Assembly (NCBI GenBank): GCA_023386255.1
Contig: JAEWKB010000134.1
Span: forward strand, 1 to 11,603
Direction of reading: 5' to 3'
DNA length: 11,603 nucleotides
DNA from: Bacteroidota bacterium
GTDB taxonomy: Bacteria > Bacteroidota > Bacteroidia > Flavobacteriales > Flavobacteriaceae
This document shows positions 1 to 6,984 of this stretch, piece after piece. The position numbers were made by a program, and so were the translations under genes. The first letter of the stretch is position 1, and every line of letters starts with the position of its first letter. The notes below the pieces were generated by a model. It made no database searches and was not told the DNA's origin. It saw only the letters and a program-made list of their open reading frames with translations.

Positions 1-1429
1 TCTCTTTTTCACCGCCAAAGGCACCGCCAATCTCAGCTCCTGATGTACCAATGTTTACGTTAGCAATACCACAATCAGACCCTGCCTGAGAAAGGAACAA
101 CTCCATTTCCCTCATATTATTGGTGAAGATTGAAGATGAAAGCCCTTGTGGCACACCATTTTGAAGTTCGATAGCTTCCTGTATGGTTTTATACTTCATG
201 ATGTAAAGTATCGGTGCGAAAGTTTCTTCCTGAACAATGTGGAAGTGGTTCTCTGCCTCGATTATGCACGGCTTCACATAGCATCCGCTCTCGTAGCCTT
301 CACCTTCCATAACACCGCCTTCAACAATTACTTTACCACCTTCTGCCTTAGCTTTCTCAATAGCGTTAAGATAATCCTGAACAGAGCCTTTGTCGATAAG
401 CGGGCCCACGTGATTATTGCTGTCCAGCGGATTACCAATCTTTAGCTGGCCATAAGCATTTTTAAGCACTTCAACGGTTTTGTCATACACACTTTCGTGA
501 ATGATAAGCCTGCGTGTTGTAGTACAACGCTGGCCTGCAGTACCTACCGCTCCAAACACAGCACCTACCAACACCATACTGATATCGGCATGTTCTGAAA
601 CGATGATGGCGTTGTTACCGCCTAATTCAAGTATAGTATTCCCAAAACGCTCTGCTACGGTTTTAGACACGTGGCGGCCTATGCGTGTTGAACCTGTAAA
701 CGATACCAGCGGAATACGCTTATCGTTATTAATAAGGTCGCCACTCTCGTTACCAACAACAAGGCAGCTAACGCCTTCAGGCACATTATTTCTTTCAAGT
801 ACAGTTTTAATGATGTTTTGGCAGGCAACTGCACAAAGAGGTGTTTTAGAGCTTGGCTTCCAGATGCAAACGTCACCGCAAACCCATGCGAGCATAGAGT
901 TCCAGCTCCATACCGCTACCGGGAAGTTAAAGGCAGAAATTATACCTACTATACCCATTGGGTGCCACTGCTCATACATACGGTGCATTGGCCTTTCGCT
1001 GTGCATGGTAAGGCCATAAAGCTGGCGTGATAAACCTACCGCAAAATCACAGATGTCAATCATTTCCTGAACTTCGCCAAGGCCTTCCTGAAGGCTCTTG
1101 CCCATTTCATAAGAAACAAGCTGCCCCAGCGGCTCTTTGTATTTACGAAGCTCATCGCCCATCTGGCGTACTATCTCACCCCTTTTTGGTGCCGGTACAA
1201 GCCTCCAGGTTTTAAAGGCTTCTTCGGCTTTGGCCATGGCAGCTTCGTAATCTTCTTTAGTAGAAGCTTTTACTTTGCCTATAAGCGTACCGTCAACCGG
1301 TGAATATGATTCTATTATTTTACCATTGGCGAAGCTTTTGCTGCCGGTAGAAGTACCTTCGTTTATTTCCTGGATGCCCAGTTTTGCAAGGGCTTCCTGT
1401 ATACCAAACTGATCGGTTAATGTTGCCAT
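1..1429 (-). CDS. ALDH7-family aldehyde dehydrogenase (alpha-aminoadipate semialdehyde / piperideine-6-carboxylate type), 3' end cut by window
   Basis: NAD(P)-dependent cytosolic aldehyde dehydrogenase. I translated the whole minus frame from the ATG at 1427-1429 to the window edge: 476 codons with no stop or frameshift. The nucleophile lies in GTAGQRCTTTRR with Cys302 (codon 524-526), and the general base is Glu268 in LELGGNN (codon 626-628). The cofactor region shows ISAFNFPVAVWSWN, WKPSSKTPL and SFTGSTRIGR; QEETFAPILY and GTSGAEIGGAFGGEKE follow near the C-terminus. GQRCTTTRR and GTSGAEIGGAFGGEKE are characteristic of the ALDH7 (antiquitin) group, which oxidises alpha-aminoadipate semialdehyde in lysine breakdown. 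Family members are about 510 residues, so roughly 35 C-terminal residues lie outside the window. A -7 promoter element at 1465-1472 suggests its own transcription start. The neighbouring tryptophan-pathway dioxygenase leaves open a role on another semialdehyde. The family is certain; the exact substrate is inferred. Confidence 0.93.
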   Translation of the reverse strand, partial: MATLTDQFGIQEALAKLGIQEINEGTSTGSKSFANGKIIESYSPVDGTLIGKVKASTKEDYEAAMAKAEEAFKTWRLVPAPKRGEIVRQMGDELRKYKEPLGQLVSYEMGKSLQEGLGEVQEMIDICDFAVGLSRQLYGLTMHSERPMHRMYEQWHPMGIVGIISAFNFPVAVWSWNSMLAWVCGDVCIWKPSSKTPLCAVACQNIIKTVLERNNVPEGVSCLVVGNESGDLINNDKRIPLVSFTGSTRIGRHVSKTVAERFGNTILELGGNNAIIVSEHADISMVLVGAVFGAVGTAGQRCTTTRRLIIHESVYDKTVEVLKNAYGQLKIGNPLDSNNHVGPLIDKGSVQDYLNAIEKAKAEGGKVIVEGGVMEGEGYESGCYVKPCIIEAENHFHIVQEETFAPILYIMKYKTIQEAIELQNGVPQGLSSSIFTNNMREMELFLSQAGSDCGIANVNIGTSGAEIGGAFGGEKE

Positions 1430-1464
1430 TTGTAACTATATTGTTTTTGTAATGTTATATTTTA

Positions 1465-1472
1465 CAAAGATA
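1465..1472 (-). promoter_or_regulatory. Bacteroidota -7 promoter element for the aldehyde dehydrogenase
   Basis: On the minus strand this reads TATCTTTG, an exact match to the Bacteroidota TAnnTTTG -7 element. It lies 35 bp upstream of the dehydrogenase ATG, so the leader would be about 30 nt. I see no clear TTTG/TTG -33 element at the expected distance upstream. The start site is inferred from the motif alone. Confidence 0.55.
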
Positions 1473-1558
1473 TAGTTTTTTTGCGGTTTTGATAATTTTG
1501 AAGGATTAAGTGATTGTAGTTTAATTATTATTGCAATGCTTTTTCTTTTATCTTGAAA

Positions 1559-1667
1559 CAAAACATATTGTACATAACACACCCCTAACCCCTCTCAAGA
1601 GGGGAACGAGCTACACTCATTCTATATAACCATAATGGTTTTGAGCCACCCCTCCAATAGATGGAAT
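1559..1667. repeat. REP-like intergenic palindromic element with two related units
   Basis: This stretch lies between the dioxygenase stop and the dehydrogenase promoter. On the minus strand it holds two similar blocks in the same orientation. One, at 1645-1667, reads ATTCCATCTATTGGAGGGGT plus GGC. The other, around 1587-1606, reads TTCCCCTCTTGAGAGGGGTT, followed by AGGGGTGTGTT. The second block contains a perfect inverted repeat, CCCCTCT / AGAGGGG, at 1589-1604. A third small inverted repeat, AACCAT / ATGGTT, sits at 1628-1640. From memory, CCCCTCTnnAGAGGGG-type blocks recur between genes in flavobacterial genomes, which points to a dispersed repeat; no second genomic copy is visible here. 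It could also act as a weak 3' structure for the dioxygenase mRNA. Confidence 0.5.
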
Positions 1668-1713
1668 AGCAAGCGGCGCGCCTATCGCGAAACCTCTAAA
1701 CCCTGAACCAGGA

Positions 1714-2247
1714 CTACAACGTATACCTGGGGTCTGTCTCCATAACATGCCCGCACTTATTGCAGGTGCGCAGCTCTTCAGAATTGTAAAAATGCTGATA
1801 GTGCGGCAGAAAATCCTTTTCGATATCATGAAGTTCGAAAAACACCTCATACAATTTGTGGTTGCAATTGTCGCAAAACCAAAGCAGTCCGTCGGTAAAA
1901 CCTTTGCCGGCCCGTTTACGCTCTACCACCAGGCCAATTGACCCTTCTCCGCGCACAGGGGAGTGTGGTACTTTACCGGGATGCAGGTACATGTCTCCGG
2001 CACGCAACTCCATTTCCTTACGCTGCCCGTCTTCCTGGATAATTACCTTAATGCTACCCTCCAGCTGGTAAAAAAGTTCTTCGGTTTCATTATAATGATA
2101 ATCTTTCCGCGCATTGGGCCCTGCCACAATCATCACTATATAATCTTCTGCATCCTTATAAATATTCTTGTTACCTACCGGCGGCTTAAGCAAATGCCGG
2201 TTTTCATCTATCCATTTATTAAGGTTGAAAGGTTTCATTACAGCCAT
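1714..2247 (-). CDS. nbaC: 3-hydroxyanthranilate 3,4-dioxygenase
   Basis: Cytosolic Fe(II) cupin dioxygenase that opens the ring of 3-hydroxyanthranilate to 2-amino-3-carboxymuconate semialdehyde, in the kynurenine route of tryptophan breakdown or quinolinate/NAD formation. The protein has 177 residues, the normal bacterial length. The metal ligands His51, Glu57 and His95 are present in DYHYNETEELFYQLEG and HPGKVPHSPVR, with substrate-side residues Arg47, Arg99 and Glu109. The C-terminal rubredoxin-like second iron site is complete: Cys125/Cys128 (CDNC) and Cys162/Cys165 (CNKC). The chosen ATG gives residue numbers that match the characterised bacterial enzymes; an in-frame ATG three codons later (MKPFNL) is the only nearby alternative. 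A -7-like TACCTTAG lies about 30 bp upstream on this strand but is only a near match. The dehydrogenase downstream, on the same strand, may belong to the same catabolic set. Confidence 0.96.
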   Translation of the reverse strand: MAVMKPFNLNKWIDENRHLLKPPVGNKNIYKDAEDYIVMIVAGPNARKDYHYNETEELFYQLEGSIKVIIQEDGQRKEMELRAGDMYLHPGKVPHSPVRGEGSIGLVVERKRAGKGFTDGLLWFCDNCNHKLYEVFFELHDIEKDFLPHYQHFYNSEELRTCNKCGHVMETDPRYTL

Positions 2248-2275
2248 GGAAGCAGGTTTTAAATAATACTACTAA

Positions 2276-2310
2276 GGTAAAAATAAAAAAGGTTAGCCGA
2301 AGCTAACCTT
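2276..2310 (-). terminator. Rho-independent terminator of the secreted EEP gene (UUCG loop)
   Basis: On the minus strand the stem is AAGGTTAGC / GCTAACCTT (9 bp, 2302-2310 with 2289-2297) closed by a TTCG tetraloop (2298-2301). It is followed by TTTTTTATTTTT. It starts five bases after the stop codon of the EEP gene and should insulate it from the dioxygenase gene, whose ATG lies only about 30 bp further on. Confidence 0.9.
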
Positions 2311-2315
2311 ATATA

Positions 2316-3413
2316 TTATTTATATTCTTTTATCAGGTAGATATACACCGGGAAGTGGTCACTAAACCCAATTTCGCCACGGGCACTCCTCAGCGGATAG
2401 CCTTTGTACTGCCCTGTTGTTTGGGTAAGGAAAGCTTTGTTGTACACGCTGGCTTTCCAGAAACGGAACGAACTATAGTCTTTTCTAATGAGTGGCTCCG
2501 TCATAAGTATCTGGTCAAAAAGGTCCCATGCATCACGGTACGCCAGTGAGCCTATGCCTTTATTGGCCATCTCTTCCATAGGGTTATAAATTCCGCCTTT
2601 TTCAACCTGCTCCTTTTTTGCCTTAGCACCTAGTACTTTTTTAATACTATTGTTGTAAGGCCCGTCGTTAAGGTCGCCCATAGTAATCACTTTGGCGTCA
2701 GGGTTTATTCTCTGTAATGAATCGATAATTTTTTTATTAAGCGCTGCTGCCGCCTCACGGTAGGGGCTGCTTCGTTTTTCTCCGCCTGAGCGCGATGGCC
2801 AGTGGTTAACAATAACGTGTATCTCTTCACCGTCAAGAAGCCCGGTTACAAGCAGCTGGTCACGGGTGTAAAGTGTCCTCGTTTTAGTATCAACCTGTGC
2901 CTTGTCATCGGTTTTTTCTTCTGTTTCCTCTTTTTTAGGCTTGTCGTCCTGCTTGGCATAAACCAACAGCGGTACGTTCTTGTAGCTTGTTGGCTTAAAA
3001 TGTTTTTTCTGGTAAAGGAGTGCCACATCTATACCCCTTCTGTCTGGCGAGTTAAAATGCACAATGCCATAATCTTTACCTGCCAGCAAGGGCTGTTTTA
3101 CCAGATCTTCAAGCACGCCGCGATTCTCAATTTCGCTAACTCCTATTATTGTAGGTGAGTTGGCATTTTCTCCGGTACCAATTTCAGCCAATACCCTGCT
3201 AAGGTTACCCAGCTTCTTTTTGTACTTCTTCAGCGTCCAGTCGTTAGACGGAAGGTACTCCTCATCATTAATAGTAGGGTCGTTTATAGTATCAAACAGG
3301 TTCTCGCAGTTGTAGAACGCTATTGTATGCACTTTAAACTTTTTCTCCTGTGCTGATACTCCGATAATTGCGAAAAAAACAATCAACAGGCAGGCAAATT
3401 TTTTAATTTTCAT
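2316..3413 (-). CDS. Secreted endonuclease/exonuclease/phosphatase (EEP) family protein
   Basis: A metal-dependent phosphoesterase of the DNase I-like fold, 365 residues, exported from the cytoplasm. Residues 1-21 form a signal peptide (MKIKK, hydrophobic core, VSA before Gln22). There is no lipobox, so a soluble periplasmic or secreted enzyme is likely. The EEP motifs are present in order: YNCENLFD (34-41, Asn35), GVSEIEN (91-97, metal Glu94), RRGIDVALLY (125-134), VNHWPSRSGG (202-211, catalytic His204), MGDLND (245-250, Asp247/Asn249) and SDHFPVY (351-357, Asp352/His353). All expected catalytic residues are there. A Lys/Glu/Asp-rich stretch at about 154-178 looks like a flexible insertion. 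The gene is divergent from the TonB receptor operon, with which it probably works. The fold covers nucleases, lipid phosphatases and sphingomyelinases, so the substrate is not settled; a nucleic acid is my preferred guess. Confidence 0.93.
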   Translation of the reverse strand: MKIKKFACLLIVFFAIIGVSAQEKKFKVHTIAFYNCENLFDTINDPTINDEEYLPSNDWTLKKYKKKLGNLSRVLAEIGTGENANSPTIIGVSEIENRGVLEDLVKQPLLAGKDYGIVHFNSPDRRGIDVALLYQKKHFKPTSYKNVPLLVYAKQDDKPKKEETEEKTDDKAQVDTKTRTLYTRDQLLVTGLLDGEEIHVIVNHWPSRSGGEKRSSPYREAAAALNKKIIDSLQRINPDAKVITMGDLNDGPYNNSIKKVLGAKAKKEQVEKGGIYNPMEEMANKGIGSLAYRDAWDLFDQILMTEPLIRKDYSSFRFWKASVYNKAFLTQTTGQYKGYPLRSARGEIGFSDHFPVYIYLIKEYK

Positions 3414-3458
3414 AACTAAGTATTAATTTAACATCAAGTTTTATAACAAACCAGGGGC

Positions 3459-3466
3459 CAAAAGTA
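3459..3466 (-). promoter_or_regulatory. -7 promoter element for the secreted EEP gene
   Basis: Reads TACTTTTG on the minus strand, an exact TAnnTTTG match, 45 bp upstream of the EEP start codon. No matching -33 element is evident. It faces away from the receptor promoter, 20 bp to its right. Confidence 0.5.
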
Positions 3467-3486
3467 AATAATAATATTAAAAGATG

Positions 3487-3494
3487 TACATTTG
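3487..3494 (+). promoter_or_regulatory. -7 promoter element for the TonB receptor operon
   Basis: Reads TACATTTG, an exact TAnnTTTG match, 54 bp upstream of the receptor ATG. The leader would be about 45 nt and A/T-rich (TTTTTTTAACTTAAC), with no Shine-Dalgarno sequence, as is usual in this phylum. No clear -33 TTTG is visible upstream. Confidence 0.5.
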
Positions 3495-3548
3495 CGCCCG
3501 TTAAGATTTTTTTAACTTAACAAAAAGAGAATTAACTTAAATACATTT

Positions 3549-6353
3549 ATGAAAAAACTAGTAATCAGTCTTTTATTTGTGATGCAGGTTGTTTGTGCAT
3601 GGGCGCAGCAAACCTCTTTGGTAAAAGGTAAAGTTGTTGATTCTAAATCACAGCAGCCTTTACAAAATGTTGTGGCAACACTGCAAAGCACCAGCCGCAC
3701 GGCATTGACTAATGCTGCGGGTGAATTTGTTTTTGAGAGCGTGCCGGAAGGTAACCAGGCAATTGTGGTGAGCAGTGCAGGCTATGTGTCGCAAACATTT
3801 AACCTTGAGGTTGTTGCAGGACAGGCTCTTGATCTTGGGATTGTAACGCTTGAGGAAGACATTACTTCTGAGCAGCAGCTGAGCCTTATCACTATTACCG
3901 AAAGTGATCTGGGAGATGACAACAGCGGTTCTGAAAACACGGCCGGATTGCTTCAGGCATCAAGAGATGCTTACCAGCAGGCAGCAGCCTTTAACTGGGG
4001 GCAGGCACGTTTCAGGATAAGAGGACTTGATAATGAGTATGGTACCACCATGATTAACGGTATCATTATGAACAAGATTTATGACGGAAGGCCGCAGTGG
4101 AGCAACTGGGGAGGACTTAATGATGCTACACGTAACCAGGAATTTACAATGGGTACAGCACCATCTGATTATACTTTTGGAAACATACTTGGTACACAGG
4201 AAATAAACACAAGAGCCTCTATATTCAGGCCGGGCACAAGGGTTTCGTTTTCGGGCACCAACACCAACTATAACTGGAGAGCTATGGCTACACATGCCTC
4301 AGGCATGGACGCTAACGGTTTTGCTTACGTAATCTCAGCTTCAAGAAGGTGGGCGCAGGAAGGTTATTTTGAAGGCACTGATTATGGTGCTAACTCTTTC
4401 TTTGTTAGCCTTGAAAAACGTTTTGGCGACAATCACAGCCTTAACTTTACAGGTATTTATGCGCAAAACAGCAGGGGTAAGAACTCTCCAAACACTGATG
4501 AGGTTACCGGTATTGCAGGTGTAAAATACAACTCTTACTGGGGATGGCAGGATGGTAAAAAAAGGAATTCACGCGATAAAGATGTTGAGGAGCCAATTTT
4601 TATGCTAAGTCACTACTGGAAAATATCTGATAAAGTAAACCTTAATACTAATGTTGCTTACCAGTTTGGCTCTATAGGTAACAGCAGGCTGGACTACCAG
4701 AATGCTCCAAACCCGGACCCTACTTATTACCGTAACCTTCCTAGTTTCTTTACATCTGACCCTACTAATCCGGACATTGACCCGGCAGGCGCTCAAACCG
4801 CAGCTTTCTTAACCAACAGGCAGATTAACTGGAATGCGTTATATGAAGCTAACAGCAATACACAAAACGGGCGCAGCGCTTATGTGCTTTATGAAGACAG
4901 GACAGACGATAAAACCTTTACGGCAAACTCTATCCTTCATGCTCAGCTGTCAGACAACATTATCATGAACGGCGGCGTTACCTACAGGAAGCTAAAATCA
5001 CACAACTTCCAGAACCTGCTTGACCTTCTTGGCGGCCAGTTCTTTGAAGATTTTGATAACTTCTACCAAGGAGATTTCGCTCAGTCTGACCTAAATAACC
5101 CGGGAAGGGTAGTTGGCGTGGGTGACACGTATGGCTACAACTATAACCTGTTTGCAGATGTTATTGATGCTTTCACTCAGTTCAGGTTTACTTACAACAG
5201 GTTTGACTTTTACCTTGCACAGCAGTATTCACGTTCAGAATATTACAGGGAAGGACTTTACAGGAATGGCCTTTATGCTAACAATTCTTTTGGCAAGAGT
5301 GCCAAGATTGATTTTGAAAACTTTGGTTTTAAAGGTGGCTTAACATACAAGCTTACCGGCAGGCACATGCTTAGCTTTAATGCTGCCCGCTTAACAAAAG
5401 CACCAACATTAAGGAACACCTTCCCAAATGCACGTTTAAACAATAACATTGTTGAAGATATTGACAGTGAAATTATATCAAGCGTTGATGCTAGCTATAT
5501 CATCAGGGCTCCTAAACTTAAGGCAAGGCTTACTGGTTTCTACTCTACTATACAAAATTCTACCGAAACTTCATTCTTCTTTGGTGAAGGTGTTTTTGAC
5601 GGAGAAGGTGCGGATGCCAATGCGTTTGTTGCCGAAACAGTTACTGGTATAGACAAAAAAATGATGGGTGGTGAACTTGGTATTGAGTACCAGCTTACCT
5701 CTACAATAAAAATTACAGGTGCGGCATCTTACGGCCAATATACTTATGATAACAACCCGAATGTAAGGATAAACAATGATGCCCTTGCTGTGCTTAACGC
5801 TAACGGAGACGGGACAAACGTATCGGGCACAACAAACGCTACCACAGTAGATTTCGGGCAGGCGTACCTTAAAAACTACAGGCTTCCGGGCATGCCGCAA
5901 CAGGCATACTCCCATGGCCTTGAGTACCGCAACCCACACTTCTGGTGGATTGGAGCTAACGCAAACTACCTTGCAAGCAACTATATGGATGTTTCTGCGT
6001 TATTAAGGACAGAAAACTTCTTTGATGATCCTGAAAATCCGGGCAGTGTTTTTGAAGATGCAACAGAATCAAGGGCAAGACAATTACTTAAGCAGGAGCG
6101 TTTTGATGATTTTTATTTAGTAAATTTACAAGGCGGTAAGTCTTGGAGGATAGGCGACAACACTTTTGGTTTCTTTGCGAGCATTAATAACCTGTTTAAT
6201 AAAACTTATAAAACAGGCGGTTTTGAACAGGCAAGAAATTCTAACTACAGGCAGTTAGATACAGACGTGGCAAGCGGAACGCCATCATTCGGGCCTAAGT
6301 ACTTCTACGGTTACGGCAGGACATTCTTTGTTAACCTGTACATCAACTTTTAA
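3549..6353 (+). CDS. TonB-dependent outer-membrane receptor with N-terminal carboxypeptidase-like domain
   Basis: Outer-membrane beta-barrel transporter, 934 residues, energised by TonB. Residues 1-19 are a signal peptide (cut at AWA before Gln20). Residues about 24-103 form a carboxypeptidase-D regulatory-like beta-sandwich (VKGKVVDSKSQQPLQNVVAT, then AGEFVFESVPEG). A possible TonB-box region follows at SLITITESDL (about 112-121). The plug domain runs to about 235 and includes FRIRGLDNEYGTTMINGI and the aromatic stretch RPQWSNWGGLNDATRN. The rest is the barrel, rich in alternating aromatic strands, ending in the typical terminal strand FFVNLYINF with C-terminal Phe. No SusD homologue follows; two lipoproteins take that place. 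The spacing to the next gene is 11 bp, so the three genes are very probably one operon. The ligand cannot be deduced. The class is secure from length, signal peptide, plug and last strand. Confidence 0.94.
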   Translation: MKKLVISLLFVMQVVCAWAQQTSLVKGKVVDSKSQQPLQNVVATLQSTSRTALTNAAGEFVFESVPEGNQAIVVSSAGYVSQTFNLEVVAGQALDLGIVTLEEDITSEQQLSLITITESDLGDDNSGSENTAGLLQASRDAYQQAAAFNWGQARFRIRGLDNEYGTTMINGIIMNKIYDGRPQWSNWGGLNDATRNQEFTMGTAPSDYTFGNILGTQEINTRASIFRPGTRVSFSGTNTNYNWRAMATHASGMDANGFAYVISASRRWAQEGYFEGTDYGANSFFVSLEKRFGDNHSLNFTGIYAQNSRGKNSPNTDEVTGIAGVKYNSYWGWQDGKKRNSRDKDVEEPIFMLSHYWKISDKVNLNTNVAYQFGSIGNSRLDYQNAPNPDPTYYRNLPSFFTSDPTNPDIDPAGAQTAAFLTNRQINWNALYEANSNTQNGRSAYVLYEDRTDDKTFTANSILHAQLSDNIIMNGGVTYRKLKSHNFQNLLDLLGGQFFEDFDNFYQGDFAQSDLNNPGRVVGVGDTYGYNYNLFADVIDAFTQFRFTYNRFDFYLAQQYSRSEYYREGLYRNGLYANNSFGKSAKIDFENFGFKGGLTYKLTGRHMLSFNAARLTKAPTLRNTFPNARLNNNIVEDIDSEIISSVDASYIIRAPKLKARLTGFYSTIQNSTETSFFFGEGVFDGEGADANAFVAETVTGIDKKMMGGELGIEYQLTSTIKITGAASYGQYTYDNNPNVRINNDALAVLNANGDGTNVSGTTNATTVDFGQAYLKNYRLPGMPQQAYSHGLEYRNPHFWWIGANANYLASNYMDVSALLRTENFFDDPENPGSVFEDATESRARQLLKQERFDDFYLVNLQGGKSWRIGDNTFGFFASINNLFNKTYKTGGFEQARNSNYRQLDTDVASGTPSFGPKYFYGYGRTFFVNLYINF

Positions 6354-6364
6354 TTAAATTGACT

Positions 6365-6973
6365 ATGAAAAAAATAAATTTATATTTTGTAGCAGCTCTA
6401 GCGTCAGGCTTATCAATAAGCTGTGTATCTGATGACGATGCCGCAATGATTCCTTTCGACGAAATTGTTTTTATTGAAAATTTTGAAGAGGCGGTAGACG
6501 CTACAGACCTGGATATTGCAGACTGGACAAACTTTGCCCAAGCCGGTACAAGGCTATGGAAAGAGGAACGTTTCCCTCTTACTGGGCCTGACAGCAACGG
6601 TTATGCCGAATTTAGTTCTTTTGGAACAAACCAGGCGTCTAACATTGGCTGGCTTATTACCCCTGCCCTGAACCTTGACGGTACAAAGAAGAAACTGTCT
6701 TTTCAGGCTGCACAGCACCACTTAGAGTCTGTAAACAATAAACTGGAGGTGCTTATATCAACAAATTTTAACGGAACTGATGTTATGGCAGCTACCTGGA
6801 CTCCGCTTCAGGCAACTGTACCCACGCAGGCAAATGACTGGTATGAGTTTGTAAATTCAGGCGCAATAAACCTGTCAGCCTATTCCGGTACGGTGCATAT
6901 TGCCTTTAGGGTAACAGGAAACGGCAGCACACTTACTGCAGGTTATCAAATTGATAATGTAAAACTATTTTAA
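6365..6973 (+). CDS. Choice-of-anchor-J (jelly-roll) lipoprotein
   Basis: A 202-residue lipoprotein, probably an accessory ligand-binding subunit of the receptor. A type II signal peptide (MKKINLYFVAALASGLSIS) precedes Cys20; the -3 residue is Ser, so the lipobox is imperfect. The acidic tail CVSDDD resembles the lipoprotein export signal that sends Bacteroidota lipoproteins to the cell surface. The mature part looks like a choice-of-anchor-J / cleaved-adhesin beta-sandwich: IFIENFEE-like opening (VFIENFEEAVD), DWTNFAQAGTRLWK, GYAEFSSFG, IGWLITPALNLDG, KLSFQAAQHH, LEVLISTNFNG, and the terminal strand GYQIDNVKLF. I start at the ATG at 6365; a TTG two codons upstream (6359) is in frame but less likely, because MKK is a normal signal-peptide start and the spacer then equals that of the next gene. 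The ligand is unknown. Confidence 0.87.
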   Translation: MKKINLYFVAALASGLSISCVSDDDAAMIPFDEIVFIENFEEAVDATDLDIADWTNFAQAGTRLWKEERFPLTGPDSNGYAEFSSFGTNQASNIGWLITPALNLDGTKKKLSFQAAQHHLESVNNKLEVLISTNFNGTDVMAATWTPLQATVPTQANDWYEFVNSGAINLSAYSGTVHIAFRVTGNGSTLTAGYQIDNVKLF

Positions 6974-6984
6974 TTAAAAAAGCT

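Noticed and set aside
501..1019. A 172-codon plus-strand open frame at the left end
   Set aside because: It lies entirely antisense to the dehydrogenase, whose frame I verified codon by codon with both catalytic residues in place.
1617..1850. Minus-strand open frame of 77 codons overlapping the dioxygenase 3' end
   Set aside because: It overlaps an undoubted gene in another frame and its tail translates the repeat element; no signature or start signal supports it.
6359..6364. TTG as start of the anchor-J lipoprotein
   Set aside because: The ATG two codons later gives a standard MKK signal-peptide start and the same 11-nt spacer as the next gene.
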